NCBI GenBank assembly: GCA_030066175.1
Contig: JASJCC010000013.1
Location: 1 to 33,870, forward strand
Source: Paracoccaceae bacterium
GTDB taxonomy: Bacteria; Pseudomonadota; Alphaproteobacteria; Rhodobacterales; Rhodobacteraceae
Length of the DNA stretch: 33,870 bases
Reading direction: 5' to 3'
In this document: positions 24,152 through 33,640 of the stretch, piece by piece
Position numbering within the stretch: the first letter of the stretch is position 1
Layout of the letters: the number at the start of each line of letters is the position of its first letter
The notes under the pieces: model-generated
The model's input: the letters and a program-made list of their open reading frames with translations, nothing else
The model's database searches: none
What the model was told of the DNA's origin: nothing
Position numbers and translations under genes: made by a program

Positions 24152-24915
24152 TGACAAAAACTGAAGACATTTCTGTGATCGATGCCGGAGCAGATCGGTT
24201 CTGGATCGACATGCGCGATATCATTTTTGCAGACGACCGTTTGGACAATGCCCGGGCAGAGGCGCGTGATGCGCTTGACCGCATAGGGCTTGTCGCTCCA
24301 GCGCATGTGCTGGATGTCGGGTGCGGGATCGGCCGCCATTCCCGTGCGCTGGCTCAACTGGGTTACGTGGCCACCGGAATAGACCAGGTGTCTTACTACA
24401 TTGACGAGGCGCGGCGCCTGGCTGAGGGGGACAGGCCCCGACCAACGTTCATAACAGCGGACATTGTACGCTATGACGGTCTAAAACCCGGTTCGTTCGA
24501 CGCTGCGATCTGCCTCTATCATTCCTTGGGATATGACGCGGCACCCGAAAGTGACCTTGCCGCCTTGCAGCGGGTCAGAAGGGCCTTGAAGCCGGGTGGC
24601 GCAATGATCCTCGATCTCATCGACCCTGAGGCCTTCTCACCCGATGAGTGCCGCGAAAGCCAGTTCGAAGCAGCACACGGTCGCGTGCAGCGCACCATCA
24701 GAGTGAATACCGCACGCGACAAATATGAAATTGTCTTTGCGCCGGAGTATTCCCCAAACACCCATTACCGTGCGCGCCATCGCCTGTTCTCGGCCGATCG
24801 GATTAAAGAGCTGTTGTTGCAGGCGGGATTTGCCCGCACCCAAATCGGCGAGGCGCTGAGCGGTAGCTACGCCAAAGGCTCGCGTCGCATGACGGTGACA
24901 GCGTTCATAGATTAA
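24151..24915 (+). CDS. SAM-dependent class I methyltransferase
   Basis: 254 aa from ATG 24151 (TGATG junction); GTG 24148 is an equivalent alternative. Motif I is VLDVGCGIGRHS (53-64), with the acidic GIDQ strand after it and DAAICLYHSLGY as motif IV. This is a general small-molecule or peptide N/O/C-methyltransferase fold; the acceptor cannot be deduced. It closes the seven-gene coupled run and presumably performs a late tailoring step. Confidence 0.88.
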   Translation: MTKTEDISVIDAGADRFWIDMRDIIFADDRLDNARAEARDALDRIGLVAPAHVLDVGCGIGRHSRALAQLGYVATGIDQVSYYIDEARRLAEGDRPRPTFITADIVRYDGLKPGSFDAAICLYHSLGYDAAPESDLAALQRVRRALKPGGAMILDLIDPEAFSPDECRESQFEAAHGRVQRTIRVNTARDKYEIVFAPEYSPNTHYRARHRLFSADRIKELLLQAGFARTQIGEALSGSYAKGSRRMTVTAFID

Positions 24916-25221
24916 CCATGAACGCGCCGACTGTGTTTGTGCAGCCTTAGGCGGAAATAGATCTGCCCCTAGAAAAACGCAGATGCACGATACAGTACGC
25001 CTGTTGCCAAACGCAGCAGGGCGCCACTTTGGGTTGTATATGCGCCGGTGATTTCTCGAAATCATCATTGCTTTTCGAGGTGGATCGCGTAGCATCAAAA
25101 CATGAAATGGCGGATATTCCCGTCATGCGCGAAGGAAGGCCAAGCACTATTCGTTTGTGCTTTCCTCACCCAATCCATTTTTGGGCGAGTGGTGCGCTTT
25201 GTTAAAAAGAGAGGACATTTC
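24916..25221 (+). promoter_or_regulatory. 306-bp intergenic region before the DUF1843-like gene
   Basis: No gene seen. It holds a 6-2-6 inverted repeat GATTTC-TC-GAAATC (25050-25063), a plausible operator, and the AGAGAGGA ribosome site of the next gene at about 25208-25214. Promoter hexamers could not be assigned with confidence. Confidence 0.35.
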
Positions 25222-25416
25222 ATGAATGGTCATGCAGTTTGGTACGGGCCCGCAATCCAAGAAGCAGCGCTGAGCGGTGACGTCGGAAAGATGCGCGAAG
25301 TCGCGACCCAAGTGGAAGAATACCTGGCAGAAGCCGGGGATTTGCCCGCCGCGCTCGAGCTTTTGAAGCTTGAGATCGCAAAGCTGGAAGGAAAGACATA
25401 CCATCGCGAAAAATGA
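25222..25416 (+). CDS. DUF1843-like 64-aa peptide, putative radical SAM substrate
   Basis: 64 aa from ATG 25222 with an AGAGAGGA box. The sequence WYGPAIQEAALSGDVGKM...GDLPAALELLKLEIAKLEG matches what I know of the short DUF1843 family (YGPAI, two Gly-Asp-hydrophobic turns, terminal amphipathic helix). The second turn is GDL at residues 39-41. It ends KTYHREK. Its stop overlaps the start of a radical SAM/SPASM gene by 4 nt. This matches the annotated type 'GDL motif peptide-associated radical SAM/SPASM maturase', as I recall it. The modified position and final product are unknown. Confidence 0.85.
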   Translation: MNGHAVWYGPAIQEAALSGDVGKMREVATQVEEYLAEAGDLPAALELLKLEIAKLEGKTYHREK

Positions 25417-26843
25417 CCGTCAGCGATAGGCCCAAGCGGTTCCGAACACCAGAAGACTACGCGCTCAAGCGACCAGTGCATGCCGTGTGGGAAATCACCC
25501 TGTCATGCAACCTGCGTTGCGTCCATTGTGGCTCTGCCGCGGGTGAGCCGCGAAAGTCCGAACTTTCGACGGATGAGTGTTTGCAGGTTGTCGAAAGCCT
25601 TGCGCAGTTGGGCACGCGAGAGATCACCCTCATTGGCGGCGAAAGCTATCTGCGGCGGGATTGGACCGATATCGTTGCTGCGATCAAACGTCGGGGCATG
25701 TATTGCGCCATTCAAACCGGCGGCTACGGTCTCACGGGAAAGCTCCTCGACCGGGCGGTCGACGCGGGCCTTGACGGCGTTGGCGTCTCTATCGACGGGT
25801 TGGAAGACGTTCACGACGCATTTCGCGGTGTGCCCGGATCATTTCGGGCGGCAGCACGAGCCGTGCAAGAGTCCCGCGCACGCAATCTGCGTGTCAGCGT
25901 CAATACGACGGTAACGCAAGCATCGCTGCACAAGATAGAACCTCTTGCGAAACAGCTCGTCGATATGGGTGTGACGCATTGGCAAGTTGGGTTGATGGTG
26001 CCCATGGGGCGCGGTACGCGCAGCGAGGAGTTATTGCTGCAACCCTCTGATCTGCTGACGCTTTTTGACAGTCTGGTCAATGTGTTCGAGTTCTGTGCCC
26101 AGAACGGTCTTGTGATGCATTGCGGGAATTCCTTGGGGTATTTTGGGCCATTCGAGCATCTTTGGCGCGGGGCTGGCGACGATCAGGTGCATTGGCGAGG
26201 GTGTTCCGCCGGAGAAACCGTCATCGCGCTGGAATCCGATGGTACGGTCAAATCCTGCCCTTCGCTTAATGCCGATGATCACGGTTTCGGCTCGTCACGT
26301 GACGCGCCTGTCGATGTCCTTTGGAAAAACAGCCGTGTCGCAGAAGCCGCTGGCACGGCGGATGAAGATACGTCCTTTTGCCGAACCTGCTACTACAGCT
26401 CGGTCTGCGATGGAGGATGTACCTGGGTCACGGATTCCCTCGGGCAAAAAAGCAAAGACAACCCGTATTGCCATTACAGAGTACTGGCGCTTGCGTCCGA
26501 GGGTCTTAGCGAAGAAATCTCGCTGGTCGATGGCGGGGTCGAAGGCCCGTTCTCGATGGGTGAATTCTCGGTCAAAAGGGTTCCCATAGAGCCAAGCAAG
26601 GCAGTTATTGCCGAGCGGCATTCGGCAAAGCTAAAGGCATTTCCGCAAGCTGGCGCGCAGGCAGGTATCGATGCAGGCGACAGTCTTGTCACCTGCAAGA
26701 ACTGCTATTGCTATGTCTATCCGACGGAAAACACGTGCCCGCATTGCGAGAATGGCCTCGACGCGGCGCAGAAAGAGCATGACACGCTCTTGCTCCGCAT
26801 CGACGAATTAATGAACGAGGTGCGTGAGGCCTTGGACACATAG
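25413..26843 (+). CDS. Radical SAM/SPASM maturase of the GDL-motif peptide type
   Basis: 476 aa, ATGA-coupled to the DUF1843-like peptide. Radical SAM cysteines are C32/C36/C39 in TLSCNLRCVHCG; LIGGESYLR follows. SPASM-type cysteines: C264, C282, C323, C326, C332, C336, C353, for two auxiliary clusters. The last 50 residues carry a separate zinc-ribbon-like CKNCYC...CPHC (C428, C431, C433, C442, C445), unusual for the family and perhaps a peptide-binding or metal module. The coupling points to the 64-aa peptide as substrate. Block D ends here, at a terminator-like hairpin. Confidence 0.9.
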   Translation: MTVSDRPKRFRTPEDYALKRPVHAVWEITLSCNLRCVHCGSAAGEPRKSELSTDECLQVVESLAQLGTREITLIGGESYLRRDWTDIVAAIKRRGMYCAIQTGGYGLTGKLLDRAVDAGLDGVGVSIDGLEDVHDAFRGVPGSFRAAARAVQESRARNLRVSVNTTVTQASLHKIEPLAKQLVDMGVTHWQVGLMVPMGRGTRSEELLLQPSDLLTLFDSLVNVFEFCAQNGLVMHCGNSLGYFGPFEHLWRGAGDDQVHWRGCSAGETVIALESDGTVKSCPSLNADDHGFGSSRDAPVDVLWKNSRVAEAAGTADEDTSFCRTCYYSSVCDGGCTWVTDSLGQKSKDNPYCHYRVLALASEGLSEEISLVDGGVEGPFSMGEFSVKRVPIEPSKAVIAERHSAKLKAFPQAGAQAGIDAGDSLVTCKNCYCYVYPTENTCPHCENGLDAAQKEHDTLLLRIDELMNEVREALDT

Positions 26844-26924
26844 CCGCCAGCGAGGCTGCGGCGGTGCGCTTGAACCCCACGCAATGCCGCTTGCTCTCGG
26901 AGTGCAGACCGGTGCCAGCAAATA

Positions 26925-26949
26925 GGGCCGCCATTGCAACTGGCGGCCC
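26925..26949. terminator. Convergent terminator at the island/core junction
   Basis: Perfect 9-bp arms GGGCCGCCA and TGGCGGCCC with the loop TTGCAAC, between the rightward radical SAM gene and the leftward fasciclin gene. Another imperfect GC-rich repeat (GCCGCCAGC/GCTGCGGCGG) lies at about 26843-26867. Confidence 0.8.
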
Positions 26950-26958
26950 CGGATCGGT

Positions 26959-27471
26959 TTAGTGGCAGGCGGGGCGTTCGCCTGGCAGAAGCACCTTGTC
27001 GATCACGTGGATCACGCCGTTATCGGCGATGATGTCAGCGATGATCACATTGGCGGTGTCCCCCGTGCCGTCGGCGATCTGCACGCCGTCTCCTGCGGTG
27101 ATGCAGAGACGCTCGGAGATCAGGACCGGCTTGAAGTAGTTCGAGCCTGCCGGGAAATCGGCGGCCTGCAGCTTGCGGTCATCGACGTGGTAGAGCAGCA
27201 CGTTGGTCAGTCGATCCTTGTTTTCCGGCTGCAGCAGGGTTTCCACCGTGCCCTCGGGCAGGGCGGCAAAGGCGTCGTTCAGCGGCGCGTACACGGTGAA
27301 CGGGCCGGGGCCCTGCAACGTTTCAACCAGGCCCGCAGCGGTCACCGCGGCGACGAGGGTCGAAAAGCGCTCATCGCCTGCGGCGATGTCGACGATGGTG
27401 TTGGCCTTGGCCACACCGGTGGTGGCAGCGACAGCCAGGGCGGCTGCGGTCAGGGTCTTGCGAAGTGTCAT
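26959..27471 (-). CDS. Exported fasciclin-domain protein
   Basis: 170 aa with a signal peptide (basic start, hydrophobic core, cleavage probably after AKA at about 23). One fasciclin (FAS1) domain follows: FSTLVAAVTAAGL, FTVYAPLNDAFAALP, NVLLYHV and a closing GVIHVIDKVLLP. FAS1 proteins act in adhesion or as periplasmic proteins of undefined role. The start has GGAGGAAA upstream on the minus strand. It appears to be the first core-type gene to the right of the island. Confidence 0.92.
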   Translation of the reverse strand: MTLRKTLTAAALAVAATTGVAKANTIVDIAAGDERFSTLVAAVTAAGLVETLQGPGPFTVYAPLNDAFAALPEGTVETLLQPENKDRLTNVLLYHVDDRKLQAADFPAGSNYFKPVLISERLCITAGDGVQIADGTGDTANVIIADIIADNGVIHVIDKVLLPGERPACH

Positions 27472-27675
27472 GCGTGTTTCCTCCTGTTGGCAATGGACGG
27501 AATACGCCGGTGCGTGGGCGCCTGATCACCGCCTTGACGGTTTCGTGAAGCGCCGTGACCGGGGCGGGCCGTGTCAGCACGGACCTGCGCCTCGGGCGCC
27601 CGACAAAACCGCGCTTGTGCTGCATTGGCCGCTCGCCTACACCATGGAAAATTGCCTTGTCCCGGAACCTCTGCC

Positions 27676-29022
27676 ATGCGCCTGAGCCGCTATTTCCTGC
27701 CCGTTCTCAAAGAAACGCCTGCCGAGGCGCAGATCGTCAGCCACCGCTACATGTTGCGGGCCGGGATGATCAAACAGGCGAGCGCGGGGATCTATTCCTG
27801 GCTGCCGCTGGGCTTCAAGGTGCTGCGCCGGATCGAGCAGATCGTGCATGAGGAACAACAGCGCGCCGGTCATATCCCGATGCTGATGCCGACGCTGCAA
27901 TCCGCCGATCTCTGGCGCGAAAGCGGGCGCTATGATGATTACGGCGAAGAGATGCTGCGCATCAGTGACCGGCATGGGCGCGACATGCTTTATGGCCCGA
28001 CAAACGAAGAGCTGATCACCGACATCTTCCGCAGTCATGTCAGCAGTTACAAGGACTTGCCGCTGACGCTATATCACATCCAGTGGAAGTTCCGGGATGA
28101 GATCCGCCCCCGCTTTGGCGTCATGCGCGGGCGTGAGTTCTACATGAAGGACGGCTATAATTTCGACCTCACCAAAGAAGACGCGCTGCACGCCTATAAC
28201 CGCCATCTGGTCAGCTATCTGCGGAGCTATGAACGGATGGGGCTGCAGGCGATTCCGATGCGCGCCGATAGCGGCCCGATCGGCGGCGATGATACACATG
28301 AATTCCTCGTGCTGGCTGAGACCGGGGAATCCGAGGTGTTCTACGACAGCCAGATCACCGACCTGAAATTCGGCGACCGCGCGATTGATTATGACGATCA
28401 TGCGCAGTGTCAGGCGGTGCTGGAAGAGTTCACTTCGCGCTACGCCCGCACCGACGAGACGCATGACGAAGCGGTGTTTAACCAGATACCGGAAGCGCGC
28501 CGCCGCTCGGCCCGGGGGATCGAGGTGGGGCAGATCTTTTACTTCGGCACCAAGTATTCCGACGCCATGGGCGCGACCGTCCAGGGCCCGGATGGCAAGC
28601 CGGTGCCGGTGCATATGGGCAGCCACGGGATCGGCGTCAGCCGTCTGGCCGGTGCGATCATCGAGGCCTCGCATGACGAACGCGGGATCATCTGGCCCGA
28701 GGGGGTCACGCCGTTCCATTGCGGGATCGTCAACCTCAAGGCCGGCGATGCCGAGGCGGATGCGGCCTGCGAGGCTTTGTACGCCTCTTTGATGGCCTTG
28801 GGGCTGGAGCCGCTTTACGATGACACAGACGAGCGTGCCGGCGGTAAATTCGCTTCGATGGACCTGATCGGGCTGCCTTGGCGGATCACCGTCGGGCCAC
28901 GCGGATTGAAGAACGGCGTGGTAGAGCTGACCTCGCGCCGCATTGGTGACAGCGAAGAACTGCCGCCCGAACAAGCCATTGAGCGGATTGCGCAAATCTA
29001 TGGTAAGCTCTCCGCGGAGTGA
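27676..29022 (+). CDS. proS: Prolyl-tRNA synthetase (short, alphaproteobacterial type)
   Basis: 448 aa from ATG 27676, immediately before the conserved [14 protein letters not shown]. Class II synthetase motifs are intact: [21 protein letters not shown] (motif 1 region), [21 protein letters not shown] (motif 2) and [16 protein letters not shown] (motif 3), plus the anticodon-binding C-terminus ([13 protein letters not shown]). The length shows that the editing insertion (INS) found in E. coli ProS is absent, as usual in alphaproteobacteria. Charges tRNA-Pro in the cytoplasm. A housekeeping gene with core-like base composition. Confidence 0.97.
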   Translation: MRLSRYFLPVLKETPAEAQIVSHRYMLRAGMIKQASAGIYSWLPLGFKVLRRIEQIVHEEQQRAGHIPMLMPTLQSADLWRESGRYDDYGEEMLRISDRHGRDMLYGPTNEELITDIFRSHVSSYKDLPLTLYHIQWKFRDEIRPRFGVMRGREFYMKDGYNFDLTKEDALHAYNRHLVSYLRSYERMGLQAIPMRADSGPIGGDDTHEFLVLAETGESEVFYDSQITDLKFGDRAIDYDDHAQCQAVLEEFTSRYARTDETHDEAVFNQIPEARRRSARGIEVGQIFYFGTKYSDAMGATVQGPDGKPVPVHMGSHGIGVSRLAGAIIEASHDERGIIWPEGVTPFHCGIVNLKAGDAEADAACEALYASLMALGLEPLYDDTDERAGGKFASMDLIGLPWRITVGPRGLKNGVVELTSRRIGDSEELPPEQAIERIAQIYGKLSAE

Positions 29023-29039
29023 CAATCGCGGAGGGTGCC

Positions 29040-29507
29040 ATGCGGCGGATCCTTGTCTTTCTTGCGGCCTTGATCCTGTGGGCTGAGTCAGCGGCCGCGG
29101 ATGTCTACGGCCGCTATGGCGTGCAGGCCAACGTGCCAGTGCGCTTTGTGATGCAGCCACCGCCAGGCAATGATGACGGCAGGAGTTTTGTCGACGACTA
29201 TGGCGCCGAGCTGCGGGTTTGGGGGGCTTGGCCTTTGGGCAGTGTCGCCGCGGATGAAGCGGCCACGGTGGCCTATTACGCCGATGTCGGCGGCGCGGTG
29301 ACCTACCGCGCGCGCGGGACAAGCTGGTATGTGCTGTCGGGCTATCTGGGCAATGCGATCTTCTATCTGCGGGTCGAGCGCGGGCAGACTTGCGAAGGCG
29401 ATCCCGTGCTGGCACATATGGAGCTGCTCTATCCTGAGGATGCGCGCGAATTCTACGACCCGATGGTGGTGCGGCTCGCCAAATCGCTTGGCTTTGGGCC
29501 GTGCTGA
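29040..29507 (+). CDS. Small exported protein of unknown function
   Basis: 155 aa from ATG 29040 (GGAGGG box 4 nt upstream), 17 bp after proS. A clear signal peptide ends at about SAAA-DVYG (residue 20-21), so the mature protein is periplasmic or secreted. Two cysteines in the mature part (QTCEGD and the C-terminal GPC) could form a disulfide. No family recognised. Probably co-transcribed with proS. Confidence 0.8.
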   Translation: MRRILVFLAALILWAESAAADVYGRYGVQANVPVRFVMQPPPGNDDGRSFVDDYGAELRVWGAWPLGSVAADEAATVAYYADVGGAVTYRARGTSWYVLSGYLGNAIFYLRVERGQTCEGDPVLAHMELLYPEDAREFYDPMVVRLAKSLGFGPC

Positions 29508-29635
29508 TCTGCTGACTTCGATCTTTGGACCAAAGCGAACGGCACAGGGCGCCTTACCCCGGCTGACAAGGCGCCGATGATCCGCTAGACTTCCTGCAAG
29601 GCCCCGGCAGAGGGCGCATGATCAGGAGAGGCAGG

Positions 29636-30151
29636 ATGGTTCTGAGGATGCTGGCGGTTGTGGGCGGTCTGACCGGGGCGGCGGGGCTGTCTCAATTTCC
29701 CGAGTTTTCTCAACAATATATGCAGCGGCTTGGCGGCACGGTGGATGAGCTGGGCCGGCAGGTGCAGCGCTATGAGCGGGATGCCGAAAAGGTCGGATTA
29801 TCCTTGCCGGATCTGCTGACGCAACTTGGTGCCGAAGGCCCGCTGAGTGCCACGCAATCCGGCAATATGCGGGCCGATATCGCACGGCTTGACGCCTTGC
29901 AGACAGCACTTTCAGCGCTCGAAGGGGCAGGGCCTTTCACGCGCGCGCATCTTGCGGCACGGCACAGTGACCGCGAGATCGCGGCGCAGACGCTGAAGGC
30001 CTACAAACCGGCGCTGCCGGTGACGTTCGAAGGCGCAGTCTTTGCGGGCAGCGGGTATCTCGGCGGGTGGATGGCTGTATGGGCGGTCATTGCGTTTCTT
30101 GGCGGGTTCTGGGCCAGTGTGACCGGCCTTTTTGGGCGTCGCACCGCGTGA
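29636..30151 (+). CDS. DUF2937-like membrane protein
   Basis: 171 aa from ATG 29636 (AGGAGAGGCAGG just upstream; an ATG at 29618 is possible). N-terminal hydrophobic segment, then LSQFPEFSQQYMQRLGGTVDEL, the hallmark of DUF2937, a helical middle with QVQRYERDAEKVGLSL, and a C-terminal membrane helix (about 145-165). Function unknown. It is convergent with glmM. Confidence 0.85.
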   Translation: MVLRMLAVVGGLTGAAGLSQFPEFSQQYMQRLGGTVDELGRQVQRYERDAEKVGLSLPDLLTQLGAEGPLSATQSGNMRADIARLDALQTALSALEGAGPFTRAHLAARHSDREIAAQTLKAYKPALPVTFEGAVFAGSGYLGGWMAVWAVIAFLGGFWASVTGLFGRRTA

Positions 30152-30162
30152 CGCTGGAGCCC

Positions 30163-30211
30163 AAATTTCTTGCAAGAAATTTGCCAAGATTTTTGCAAAT
30201 ATCTTCTTGCG
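30163..30211. terminator. TTGCAA-centred palindromes between convergent genes
   Basis: A perfect 20-bp palindrome AAATTTCTTGCAAGAAATTT (30163-30182) is followed by a second dyad around TTTGCAAAT, with GCAAGAA and TTCTTGC (ending about 30210) able to pair. Located between the stops of the DUF2937-like gene and glmM, so a bidirectional terminator is the simplest reading. Confidence 0.65.
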
Positions 30212-30212
30212 C

Positions 30213-31556
30213 TTACGTTGCCGCTGCGACTTCGGTGACGATGCCGTCCACAACCTGCTGTAGCAGCGCCTCGTCTTCGCATTCGGCCATGACGCGGATT
30301 AACGGCTCGGTGCCGGATTTGCGGATCAGCAGACGGCCTTTGCCATTGAGAACAGCTTCGGCCGCCTGAATGGCCGATTTCACCGGGGCGGTGTCCAGCG
30401 GGGCCTTGCCAGCGTCATAACGCACGTTTTTCAGCATTTGCGGCACGCGTTCAAAGCTCTGCGTCAGTTCAGACGCCTTCGATCCGCTGCGCACCATTTC
30501 GCACAGGAATTGCAGGCCGGCCATCAGGCCATCCCCCGTAGTCGCATAGTCTGTCATCACGATATGGCCGGATTGTTCGCCGCCCAGGTTCCAACCACCG
30601 CGGCGCATTGCCTCGACCACGTAGCGGTCGCCAACGCCGGTGCGCTCCAGCCGCAGCCCGCGGCCTTCCAGAAAGCGTTCGAGCCCAAGGTTCGACATCA
30701 CTGTCGCCACCAGCGTGCCGTCGCGCAGGCGGTCTTCCTCGGCCCAGCGGGCGGCCATCAGGGCCATGATCTGGTCGCCATCGGCGATCTGGCCATTCTC
30801 GTCGATCAGGATGATCCGGTCGGCATCGCCATCGAGGCAGAGGCCCACATCCGCGCCATGCGCCACCACCGCCTCGGCCGCCGCTTGCGGATTGGTCGAC
30901 CCGCAGCCCTGGTTGATGTTGAGCCCATCGGGTGCGGTGCCCAGCGGCACTACCTCGGCGCCCAATTCCCACAGCACTTCCGGAGCTGTCTTGTAGGCCG
31001 CGCCATTGGCGCAATCGACCACGATCTTGACCCCGTCGAGGCGCATCCCGTAGGGCAAGGTCGATTTCACCCGTTCCTGATAGCGGAAGCGGCCGTCATC
31101 GATCCGCTTGGCGCGCCCAATGGTTTCCGGGCCCGCAGGGCGGACGCCGGATTCGACCAGCGCCTCAATCTCGGCCTCGACCTCGTCAGAGAGCTTGAAG
31201 CCGTCGGGGCCAAAGAACTTGATCCCATTGTCGCGCGCCGGGTTGTGGCTGGCCGAGATCATGATGCCGAGATCCGCGCGCATCGACGGCGTCAAAAGGC
31301 CAACAGCGGGCGTCGGCACCGGGCCCAGCAGCAGCACGTTCATCCCGGTCGAGGTCAGCCCCGCCGTCAGCGCGTTTTCGAACATGTAACCCGACAGTCG
31401 CGTGTCCTTGCCGATCACCACGCGATGCACGCCGCCATTGTCGCGCCGGAAATAGCGCCCCACGGCGGCGCCGATCATCAGCGCCATCTCGGCGGTCATC
31501 GGAAAGGTGTTCGCCGTGCCGCGGACGCCATCGGTGCCAAAGAGTTTACGTGTCAT
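30213..31556 (-). CDS. glmM: Phosphoglucosamine mutase
   Basis: 447 aa from ATG 31556, the normal GlmM length. FGTDGVRG at 6-13, the phosphoserine loop SASHNP (101-106, S103 being phosphorylated), the metal loop DGDADR, and the sugar-binding GGEQSGH are all intact. Converts glucosamine-6-phosphate to glucosamine-1-phosphate for peptidoglycan and lipopolysaccharide precursors. It overlaps the end of folP by 11 nt, the folB-folP-glmM order I associate with Rhodobacterales. Confidence 0.97.
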   Translation of the reverse strand: MTRKLFGTDGVRGTANTFPMTAEMALMIGAAVGRYFRRDNGGVHRVVIGKDTRLSGYMFENALTAGLTSTGMNVLLLGPVPTPAVGLLTPSMRADLGIMISASHNPARDNGIKFFGPDGFKLSDEVEAEIEALVESGVRPAGPETIGRAKRIDDGRFRYQERVKSTLPYGMRLDGVKIVVDCANGAAYKTAPEVLWELGAEVVPLGTAPDGLNINQGCGSTNPQAAAEAVVAHGADVGLCLDGDADRIILIDENGQIADGDQIMALMAARWAEEDRLRDGTLVATVMSNLGLERFLEGRGLRLERTGVGDRYVVEAMRRGGWNLGGEQSGHIVMTDYATTGDGLMAGLQFLCEMVRSGSKASELTQSFERVPQMLKNVRYDAGKAPLDTAPVKSAIQAAEAVLNGKGRLLIRKSGTEPLIRVMAECEDEALLQQVVDGIVTEVAAAT

Positions 31557-32565
31557 GCGCCTCTCCTGTCTGGACGGCCTGCCAAAGCGCAATGGCCTGC
31601 GCGGTTTCCGCCACGTCGTGGACACGCAGAATCTGCACACCTTGCGCCAAGGCTGCAAGCGCCACGGCAATCGAACCGGGTGTGCGGTCCTGCGCGTCGG
31701 GGGCCTTACCGATCTTGCCGATAAAGCCTTTGCGCGACGCACCCAGCAGGATCGGGCAGCCGAGCCCGTGAAACAGCGACACGCCGTTCAGTAAGGTCAG
31801 GTTATGCGCCAGGGTTTTGCCAAAGCCGATCCCGGGATCGATGATGATGCGCGCGCGGGGGATGCCGTGCGCCTCGAGCATCGCCACTTGCGCGGCGAGA
31901 AAGTCATAGACATCCAGCAGTACGTCGTCGTAGCGCGGATTGTCCTGCATGGTCTGTGGATCGCCCTGCGCATGCATCACGCAGACCGGCAGGTCGGCTT
32001 TGGCACAATATGGGGCCAGCGTCGCGTCATGGGTGAAGCCCGACACGTCATTGACCAGGCGGGCGCCAGCCGCCACCGCCGGTTTGGCCACGGCGGCTTT
32101 GCGGGTATCGATCGAGACCGGCACCTGCAATTCGTGCCGGATCGCGGCAATCACTGGTTCGACCCGGGCAATCTCGGCCTCGATGGGCACGGTGTCGGCC
32201 CCGGGGCGGGTGCTTTCACCGCCGACATCTATCAAGGTCGCGCCCGCCGCCGCCATGGTGCGGGCATGCGCCAGTGCATGGGCGGTGCCGACAAAGGCGC
32301 CACCGTCGGAAAAGCTGTCGGGCGTGACGTTGAGGATGCCCATGATCTGCACCCGGTCCATCGCCAAGCCGGCGATGTCAGCGCGCGGCTCGGTCAGGCG
32401 CATCAGCGCGTCTTCGGGGATATCGTCGAGCGTGACGTGTGTCACCTCACCGCTGCGGGTGTGGCGCGCGGCCGAGGTGAACCAATGCGCCCCGCCCGCC
32501 AGCGGCAGGGCATGGGCCGGTCGCGGTGCGTCAGACCGGACGAGCGGGCGATAATAGGCACTCAT
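31546..32565 (-). CDS. folP: Dihydropteroate synthase
   Basis: 339 aa from ATG 32565; the DHPS barrel begins at about residue 70 after an N-terminal extension of the type common in Rhodobacterales. Signatures: [34 protein letters not shown] and DPGIGFGKT. It condenses pterin pyrophosphate with p-aminobenzoate in folate synthesis. Lies between folB (upstream) and glmM (downstream, overlapping). Confidence 0.97.
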   Translation of the reverse strand: MSAYYRPLVRSDAPRPAHALPLAGGAHWFTSAARHTRSGEVTHVTLDDIPEDALMRLTEPRADIAGLAMDRVQIMGILNVTPDSFSDGGAFVGTAHALAHARTMAAAGATLIDVGGESTRPGADTVPIEAEIARVEPVIAAIRHELQVPVSIDTRKAAVAKPAVAAGARLVNDVSGFTHDATLAPYCAKADLPVCVMHAQGDPQTMQDNPRYDDVLLDVYDFLAAQVAMLEAHGIPRARIIIDPGIGFGKTLAHNLTLLNGVSLFHGLGCPILLGASRKGFIGKIGKAPDAQDRTPGSIAVALAALAQGVQILRVHDVAETAQAIALWQAVQTGEAHDT

Positions 32566-32605
32566 GTCTTGTCCCTGACCGATTGGCCGCGACTTGGCAA
32601 GCGGA

Positions 32606-33544
32606 TCAGAAGAGCGGCGTGCCGAGTTCCGCCGCCCGCTGCGGCACGGGCGCGTCCTCTGGCGAGGTTTCGCCGATCACCACCAGTTCACAGGCGTCCA
32701 TCTGCCCGGCGAACCAGGCGGTCAGAGCGACCGTGTCATGCGGCTGAACGTCCGGCCCTTCGGTCGCGTCAAGCACGATCTTCGACGGCGCCCAGACGCA
32801 GATCTGGCTGTTCTTCATCGCCCAGTCGAGCTCGGTCCGCGTCGCCACCACCTTGCAGCGCGGATCACGCGCGGCGAGACGCCAGCCGTTTTGTTCGATG
32901 GCCAAAAGGTCGATGCGCCGCTGGGCCATCGGGTGATCGGCGCGGGGTGCCACGTCGTTGGGCAGGCCGACGCAGAGGATGACCGGGGCCTTGGCATTGG
33001 CCAGCTCGTCGATCCGGGTGCTCAGATCCGCGGCTGCCATTGCGGCGTTCGACAGATACACCACCCGAGGATGCGGCCGTTCCTGCGCCACTTCTTCGGC
33101 CATCTCATTGAGTTTCTGACCAAAATCGCGGCGGGTGCGGACGATCTCGACTCCCAGAGCCCCCGGCCCGCGATCCAGCTTTTCGATCCGGACAAAGGCG
33201 CGCATGGCCTGCGGCGCGAGCAGGATTCGCTCGGCCACCCGCTCGGCCAGCGTCTCCAAGAGGTTCAGCCGTTCGGCGCCCAGCTCATGGGCAATCGCCT
33301 CGGTCACGCGGTCGTAAGACAAGATGCGGTCGACATCGTCGTCGATCGGGCCGGTCAGCGGCTGGACCTCAACCACCACATTGAACCGCACTCGTTGGGT
33401 GGTGCCACGTTCCGCCTGAAAGGCGCCGATCTCGACCTCAACGATGTGATCGCGCACCGAAATCCGGTCACGCGGCACGTCATCGGCGGTGGCGATGGCG
33501 CGCTCGGACGGATGCGCAAAGGCAAGGCGGATGTCACTGACCAT
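32606..33544 (-). CDS. folB: Dihydroneopterin aldolase with C-terminal extension
   Basis: 312 aa. Residues 1-120 are a dihydroneopterin aldolase-type fold (IEIGAFQAERGTTQRVRFNVVVEV, LETLAERVAERIL, VRIEKLDRGPGALGVEI). The remaining ~190 residues form a second region (VVYLSNAAM..., VWAPSKIVLDATEG) that accompanies FolB in many Rhodobacterales proteins, with no function I can name. Catalyses the aldol cleavage in folate synthesis; followed 40 bp later by folP. Confidence 0.92.
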   Translation of the reverse strand: MVSDIRLAFAHPSERAIATADDVPRDRISVRDHIVEVEIGAFQAERGTTQRVRFNVVVEVQPLTGPIDDDVDRILSYDRVTEAIAHELGAERLNLLETLAERVAERILLAPQAMRAFVRIEKLDRGPGALGVEIVRTRRDFGQKLNEMAEEVAQERPHPRVVYLSNAAMAAADLSTRIDELANAKAPVILCVGLPNDVAPRADHPMAQRRIDLLAIEQNGWRLAARDPRCKVVATRTELDWAMKNSQICVWAPSKIVLDATEGPDVQPHDTVALTAWFAGQMDACELVVIGETSPEDAPVPQRAAELGTPLF

Positions 33545-33640
33545 GGCGGGGCCCCGGATAAGCTTTTGGTGGCACCCTAGGTGCGGCGGCGGTCAAAAGG
33601 GAACAAATACGCGGCGGCTGAGGTGCGAAAAGCGACTCTG

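Noticed and set aside
28069-29415. 448-codon open frame antisense to proS
   Set aside because: Arg/Pro/His-rich low-complexity translation, no ribosome site, and fully overlaps an unambiguous proS; typical of GC-rich antisense shadows.
30438-31724. 428-codon open frame antisense to glmM
   Set aside because: Composition and position show it is the mirror of glmM; no recognisable domain.
31804-32982. 392-codon rightward frame antisense to folP and folB
   Set aside because: Overlaps two core genes with clear motifs; shadow frame.
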